Source: Chromatiales bacterium
Lineage (GTDB): Bacteria > Pseudomonadota > Gammaproteobacteria > SZUA-140
DNA length: 9,883 nucleotides
Assembly (NCBI GenBank): GCA_031285245.1
Contig: JAITWN010000202.1
Coordinates: forward strand, 1-9,883
Direction of reading: 5' to 3'
Each line of letters opens with the position of its first letter. Positions within the stretch are counted from its first letter, which is position 1. Shown one piece after another: positions 5,802 to 9,883 of this stretch. A program made the translations under genes and the position numbers. The notes under the pieces are model-generated. The model had not been told where the DNA came from, searched no databases, and saw only the letters and a program-made list of their open reading frames with translations.

Positions 5802-8150
5802 ATGGAACACAACAACGTTATACCGATTAGCAGTCGAGCAATTGATCTACCGCAATCGCCTTTTCGCGCAACCTCATCGGAAGGCGACCTGCTGCACGCG
5901 CCTGTAGTAGCAACCCTGATGCAAGGCAAGACCATTGCCGGCCGCCTGGCGGGCGTTGATGGTCCACGCGCCGTCATTACGCTACAGACGCGTGATAAAC
6001 GCCGCATTTACATTCGCTTCTCGGAGCTACGCTATCTCAACTTCATTGCGCGCAACCCGATCAATCGCAACAAGCACCCGCTGCAGCAAACACACGCCAA
6101 CGACATCGTGATGCCTAAGGGCGCGCAGGATTTCCGCGTTACTTTCGTCGATCAGAAGGCGCTGAATGGACGTACGCGCAGCTCCTTCGTCGATAAATTC
6201 GGCATTCACCTATTCCAGCTCGTCGACAGCACCCATGTCAGCCGGCTGTTCATCCCGGCACAATCGGTCTCGCGCTACTACATTGGGCGCCGCATCGATC
6301 CGCAAGGCAGTGAGAGCGTAGTACATGACCTCAAGACCAGAACCAAATCCGACGCAGCCATCTCTCCGCGGCGGCGCAAATCCGATCGCGAGCACAAGGG
6401 AACCACAACCGACGCTCAGGCGCTCAAGCAAGCACTCACTTCACGCGCCGAAGCAGAAGAACTGACCAGCCTGTGGCGTATCGGCGAGATGCTGGTCAAA
6501 GACGGCATCGTCACGCAGGACCAGCTTAATACCGCCCTCGAACATCAGAAAAATGATGCCAGCGCTCGTATTGGAGAAATCTTCGTAAAGATGGGCGTGA
6601 CTTCCTCCGAGCAGATCTACACGACGCTCGCGCACAAGTTCGGCTTGCCCTTCGTGCTGCTCAGAAATCTCTTCATCGACATGGAATGCATCAATCTCGT
6701 GCCCGCAGATGTAGCGCACAAATACACGCTGGTCCCGCTCCTGCTGCACAATGACCGGCTGGTGGTGGCCATGGACGATCCAGCCAATACCGAAGCGCTG
6801 ACGCTGCTGAATTTCATAACGCGCTACCGCATCGAACCCACTATTGCCACGCGCGAAGACATCACCTGGGCGATTGACAAATACTACGGTCAATCGAGCG
6901 AGGCATCTGCGAAAAAAAGCCCGACACAGCCACACACCGAAAGCAGCGACAACGCGGCTGCACCGCAAGAAACACGCGAGACCATCAATCGCAAAACGAT
7001 AGAGAAAGCGATAGCGAGCTTCATCGCCAACACCGTCGCTGATGCCGTCAACCGCGGCGCTTCCGATATCCAGTTCGCCGCCACAGGTACTCGCACGTCG
7101 GTACTATTCCGTATCAGCGGCGAACTGGTGCCCGTGCGCCGCGTCAGCCATATCATCGTGCCGGCGATTCTCAACCATTTGCACGCGATGATCACGCCCG
7201 CACATAAAGGCCAATCATCACAGCCTGGTTATGCCCGCATTATCAATGGAGAAGAAGTGATCGATGCCTACATCGATATCTCGCGCAAGGGCAACGATGC
7301 CGCCGTTATCCGCCTCATCCGTACTGGTGTGCAGCTGCCTCTTATTCCTTCTCTGGGGCTTCAGGAAACAGAATTCTCTCAACTGAATGAGGTATTGATG
7401 CGCCAAGGCCGGCTATTCCTGGTCGCCGGCCCTGCCGAATCGCATCGCTCACGCACGCTTTACGCTGCGCTGCGCCAAGTCCGCGAGAATGGCCGTCACG
7501 TAGCCACCGCAGAGTGGCCGGTATCGTATTACCTCAACGGCGTCACGCAGATCCATCCGCATAATGGCGACACCAGCAGTTTTATCATGCAGGCGCTTAG
7601 CGATACGAGCCGCTTCGACTGTCTGCTCATCAACGAAATCGCCGATCGCGCCAGTCTCGACACCGCTATTACGGCCACCCTGAAGGGGATGACTGTAATG
7701 TCCAAGCTGGAAGCTGTCACCGCCACGCAGGCCGTCGCACGCCTCGCTTCCCTCACCAACCGGCGCAGCGAACTTGCGACGATGCTCGGCGGCATCCTGG
7801 TGCAACACCGAGTCCGCGTTAACTGCCACTGCTGCTTGGTCGAGGAAAAGATCGAGGGCGCAGCGCGCGATACACTCGGAGTCGGCCGCGACGAAGTCTT
7901 TTATCGCGGCAAAGGCTGCGAGGAATGCAAAGGCACAGGTTACTGCGGCAGCCAGCTGGTATTCGAACTGATGCCGAATTCGCTGGAACTCAGCACACTA
8001 CTCGGAACTGGCGCTACGCAAGACAAAATTGCAGAGTGGGCAGCAGAGCGCGGCATCGCAGCGCTGCAGGAAAATGCACTTGAGCTGGCGCGCCAGCGGC
8101 GCATCCCGCTCGCCGAAGCTCATCGTCTGCATTTGCTCACTCGCGACTAA
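5802..8150 (+). CDS. GspE/PilB-like secretion ATPase homologue with MshEN domain, catalytically degenerate
   Basis: A 782-residue cytoplasmic protein related to type II secretion and type IV pilus assembly ATPases (GspE, PilB, MshE). Residues about 34-82 and 111-162 look like two copies of a small beta-rich module. Residues 226-249 match the MshEN c-di-GMP motif almost perfectly (R226, G228, L231, G235, L242, L246, Q249); 256-279 is a weaker second copy, after a six-residue spacer. The rest of the T2SSE N-domain runs to about 362, followed by a polar linker. The ATPase domain (about 397-725) keeps the fold but not the chemistry: GPAESHRSR (543-551) replaces GPTGSGKTT, so the Walker A lysine is R549; AEWPV (570-574) replaces the EDP aspartate box; NEIAD (611-615) replaces GEIRD; and SKLEAV (634-639) lacks the histidine box. 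Zinc ligands C675, C678, C706 and C709 remain. The frame is uninterrupted, which argues against a plain pseudogene. No pilus genes adjoin it. A regulatory, non-hydrolysing role is inferred. The start at 5802 follows GGGGGA; no earlier in-frame start exists after the stop at 5739. Confidence 0.86.
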   Translation: MEHNNVIPISSRAIDLPQSPFRATSSEGDLLHAPVVATLMQGKTIAGRLAGVDGPRAVITLQTRDKRRIYIRFSELRYLNFIARNPINRNKHPLQQTHANDIVMPKGAQDFRVTFVDQKALNGRTRSSFVDKFGIHLFQLVDSTHVSRLFIPAQSVSRYYIGRRIDPQGSESVVHDLKTRTKSDAAISPRRRKSDREHKGTTTDAQALKQALTSRAEAEELTSLWRIGEMLVKDGIVTQDQLNTALEHQKNDASARIGEIFVKMGVTSSEQIYTTLAHKFGLPFVLLRNLFIDMECINLVPADVAHKYTLVPLLLHNDRLVVAMDDPANTEALTLLNFITRYRIEPTIATREDITWAIDKYYGQSSEASAKKSPTQPHTESSDNAAAPQETRETINRKTIEKAIASFIANTVADAVNRGASDIQFAATGTRTSVLFRISGELVPVRRVSHIIVPAILNHLHAMITPAHKGQSSQPGYARIINGEEVIDAYIDISRKGNDAAVIRLIRTGVQLPLIPSLGLQETEFSQLNEVLMRQGRLFLVAGPAESHRSRTLYAALRQVRENGRHVATAEWPVSYYLNGVTQIHPHNGDTSSFIMQALSDTSRFDCLLINEIADRASLDTAITATLKGMTVMSKLEAVTATQAVARLASLTNRRSELATMLGGILVQHRVRVNCHCCLVEEKIEGAARDTLGVGRDEVFYRGKGCEECKGTGYCGSQLVFELMPNSLELSTLLGTGATQDKIAEWAAERGIAALQENALELARQRRIPLAEAHRLHLLTRD

Positions 8151-8193
8151 CGCAGCACTGAACCTCGAAGCTTGGTGACCAGCGGTGTCCGTC

Positions 8194-8250
8194 GTCCGTA
8201 TTTTCAGGACGCGGAGCCGCTACGCGCCAACGGCCTGTGAAAATACGGAC
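8194..8250. repeat. Stem-loop A with 23-base shared core (inverted orientation)
   Basis: The arms GTCCGTATTTTCA (8194-8206) and TGAAAATACGGAC (8238-8250) are perfect inverted repeats of 13 bases. They enclose a core at 8211-8233 that begins GCGGAGCCGC and ends CGCCAACGG. Short linkers GGAC and CCTG flank the core and allow an alternative CAGG/CCTG pairing. Just before the left arm there is a tandem GTCCGTC-GTCCGTA. The element starts 44 bases after the stop of the GspE/PilB-like gene. No T-run follows on either strand. Confidence 0.8.
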
Positions 8251-8319
8251 AGGCACCGCTCCGAGCACGTTCGGACAAAGAAACAAAAGCTTTCCTGAAT
8301 CCTAAGCGAAGCTTTCGAG
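8251..8319. other. Spacer between the two stem-loops
   Basis: No gene is seen. The spacer contains AAGCTTTC twice (8287-8294 and 8309-8316, 22 bases apart) and an imperfect palindrome, CCGAGCACGTTCGG. Together with the two stem-loops it fills the convergent gap between the GspE/PilB-like gene and the ABC transporter gene. Confidence 0.4.
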
Positions 8320-8393
8320 GCAGGGCTGGGATACGTTTTCGAAACCGTTGGCGCGCAGCGGCTCCGCATTTCGAAAACGTATCCCAGTCCTGC
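8320..8393. repeat. Stem-loop B with the shared core in opposite orientation
   Basis: CTGGGATACGTTTTCGAAA (8326-8344) and its exact reverse complement (8369-8387) form a perfect 19-base stem. Beyond one mismatched pair (8325/8388) the stem continues for five more bases (GCAGG 8320-8324 with CCTGC 8389-8393). The loop at 8345-8367 is the reverse complement of the stem-loop A core, with 22 of 23 bases matching. The arms of A and B are different sequences. The element lies 42 bases past the stop of the ABC gene, as read on the minus strand. A bidirectional transcript-end role is possible, but there is no T-run. Confidence 0.85.
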
Positions 8394-8434
8394 TTGGCCA
8401 CGATCCCCTGAGGCAGGACAGCCCGCGAAACGCT

Positions 8435-9883
8435 TCAATACAAATAACAGCGCGCAGAATGCGTGACTGAGAAGAATTTATTTTCAGGATAGCCTTGGCT
8501 GCAATGCGGCCGTGCTTGTGGGCAGCGGGAATGAAAATGACATCCCACGGGCGGTGCGATGGGAGACGGCAAATCGCCTGCGATTCGCGGCGTTTCACGC
8601 TCGCAGCCATCAAGGCGCGGCACAGCCGCAAGTAAGGCCTGCGTATAAGGATGACGCGGCGCCTCCATCACTTCTGACGTGCGCCCATACTCGACGATTC
8701 TACCGAGATACATCACCGCCATTTCATCGGCGATATGAGGCACGATCGATAGATTGTGCGTGATGAAGAGATAGGACAGACCCATACTATCCTGCAATGA
8801 TTGCAGCAGATTGAGAATCTGCGCCTGCACTGAGATATCAAGCGCACTCGTTGGTTCATCGCAGACAACCAGGCGTGGATTCACCGCCAGCGCGCGCGCA
8901 ATACAGATGCGCTGGCGCTGACCACCCGAGAATTCGTGCGCATAGCGCTGCGCCGCTGATGCCGGCAGACCGACTTCAGCAAGCAGTGCTTCCACGCGGC
9001 TAGCACGGCGACGTGCACTCCGCTCGATACCCAAGGTAATCATGCCTTCGGCAATGATGTCAGCAATCCGCATGCGCGGATTCATCGATGCGTAAGCATC
9101 CTGAAAAACCATTTGGAACGCCGCGCGCCGACGGCGCAGATCCTCACCAGAAAGTTTGGCGAGATCTTCACCGTCGAAAACGATGCGCCCGGCCTGCGCG
9201 CGCACTAGTTGAAGAATGGCTTTGCCGACCGTGGTCTTGCCACAGCCTGACTCGCCCACCAGCGCCAGCGTACGTCCTTGGCCAAGACGAAAGGACACCC
9301 CATCAACCGCGCGCAGCATGCCAGGCGTACGCCATGGCCCACGTCGCAAGGGGAAACGCACTTCCAGGTTTTCAACAGCGAGCAATCCCATATCTGCTCT
9401 GGGCGCTGCAATAGGTACAGCTGGCGCTGCGTGCTCACTCGAGAGTGCGCTGACCAACCTTTGCTCCTCTTCAGGAGCATAGAGATGACAACGAACCGTT
9501 TCTCCGCTTGGCAAGCTGTACATGCGCGGCGACTGCTCGCAAACACTCCAGGCGAAATCACAACGCGCGGCGAAACGACACCCTTTCCTGCCAACATGAG
9601 GCGCCACGCTCCCGCGAATCACCGCCAGTGGCTGGCCTCGGCCTATTTTTCCCGGCAAAGAGGCAAACAGTTTGCGGCTATAAGGATGCCTGGGCGAGGC
9701 GAAGAATTGTTCACGCGTGGCCTGTTCAATGACATGGCCAGCGTACATGACAGCGACACGATCAGCAGTCTCAGCAACTACGCCAAGGTCGTGTGTGATC
9801 AGCATGATCGACATGCCGCGCTCGCGCTGCAATTTCTTGAGCAACCCAAGCACTTGCGCCTGAATAGTGACATCAAGAGCGGT
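8435..9883 (-). CDS. Peptide ABC transporter, fused two-domain ATP-binding protein (YejF/DppDF-like), partial
   Basis: Cytoplasmic ATPase subunit that would power uptake of di- or oligopeptides or a similar substrate; DppD- and DppF-type halves are joined in one chain, as in YejF. The right edge cuts the gene, leaving about 482 residues of a protein expected to exceed 500. The visible part opens in the D-loop of the first ATPase domain (TALDVTIQAQV), then gives its H-loop (LITHDLG) and an oligopeptide C-terminal domain (RHPYSRKL) with four cysteines. The second ATPase domain is complete: Walker A GESGCGKT near 9256-9233, Q-loop FQDAYASMNP, signature FSGGQRQR, Walker B LVVCDEPTSALD, H-loop FITHNLS. 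A second HPY domain with four cysteines ends in CYLY. The internal GTG at 9853 is not the start, since the frame and homology continue to the edge. The upstream permeases and binding protein lie outside the window, so the substrate is unknown. Confidence 0.95.
   Translation of the reverse strand, partial: TALDVTIQAQVLGLLKKLQRERGMSIMLITHDLGVVAETADRVAVMYAGHVIEQATREQFFASPRHPYSRKLFASLPGKIGRGQPLAVIRGSVAPHVGRKGCRFAARCDFAWSVCEQSPRMYSLPSGETVRCHLYAPEEEQRLVSALSSEHAAPAVPIAAPRADMGLLAVENLEVRFPLRRGPWRTPGMLRAVDGVSFRLGQGRTLALVGESGCGKTTVGKAILQLVRAQAGRIVFDGEDLAKLSGEDLRRRRAAFQMVFQDAYASMNPRMRIADIIAEGMITLGIERSARRRASRVEALLAEVGLPASAAQRYAHEFSGGQRQRICIARALAVNPRLVVCDEPTSALDISVQAQILNLLQSLQDSMGLSYLFITHNLSIVPHIADEMAVMYLGRIVEYGRTSEVMEAPRHPYTQALLAAVPRLDGCERETPRIAGDLPSPIAPPVGCHFHSRCPQARPHCSQGYPENKFFSVTHSARCYLY

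Noticed and set aside
8194..8393. Integron attC sites or insertion-sequence ends
   Set aside because: The core does not carry the RYYYAAC/GTTRRRY pair with attC spacing, no integrase or transposase is near, and no flanking target-site duplication is clear.
8194..8393. A CRISPR array
   Set aside because: There are only two elements, in opposite orientations, with unlike stems; no regular repeat-spacer periodicity.
8204..8631. Short minus-strand frames across the stem-loop region
   Set aside because: Their coding look comes from the inverted repeats and from antisense reading of the ABC gene; no ribosome-binding sites or family motifs were seen.

Overview
The window reads as chromosomal DNA of a gammaproteobacterium. 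It is GC-rich (I estimate high fifties percent, not computed) and carries a methyltransferase–rnhA–dnaQ block beside mltD, a gene order seen in Pseudomonas-type genomes. It also carries an NhaD-type sodium/proton antiporter, an outer-membrane lytic transglycosylase lipoprotein and a type IV pilus/type II secretion-like ATPase homologue. I cannot fix the genus. I see no rRNA, tRNA, CRISPR array, transposase or phage gene.

Layout from left to right. (1) Positions 3-932, + strand: the 3' part of nhaD. Its reading frame stops looking like NhaD upstream of about position 90, so the left edge may be a junction. (2) Positions 971-3515, - strand: a four-gene cluster read in the order SAM methyltransferase, rnhA (RNase HI), dnaQ (proofreading subunit of DNA polymerase III), TerB-like protein. 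The last two overlap by one base. A GC-only hairpin separates this cluster from nhaD, whose transcript converges on it. (3) Positions 3516-3813: a divergent, A-tract-rich intergenic region with a candidate promoter for each flanking transcript. The gloB gene often found here in relatives is absent. (4) Positions 3814-5490, + strand: mltD with three LysM repeats, followed by a probable terminator. (5) Positions 5650-5801: a structured leader with a strong unused Shine-Dalgarno sequence. (6) Positions 5802-8150, + strand: a 782-residue GspE/PilB-like protein. It keeps an MshEN-type c-di-GMP-binding signature and the zinc-binding cysteines but has lost the Walker A lysine, the aspartate-box acidic pair and the histidine box. 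(7) Positions 8151-8434: a gene-free convergent region with two long stem-loops whose loops are reverse complements of each other. (8) Positions 8435 to the right edge, - strand: the C-terminal part of a fused two-ATPase peptide ABC importer subunit.

The replication/repair cluster and mltD are ordinary in content. The two items most worth following are the intact but catalytically degenerate, c-di-GMP-signature-bearing secretion-ATPase homologue and its leader, and the pair of mosaic stem-loops just downstream of it. Everything here rests on reading the sequence; no database search or folding calculation was run.
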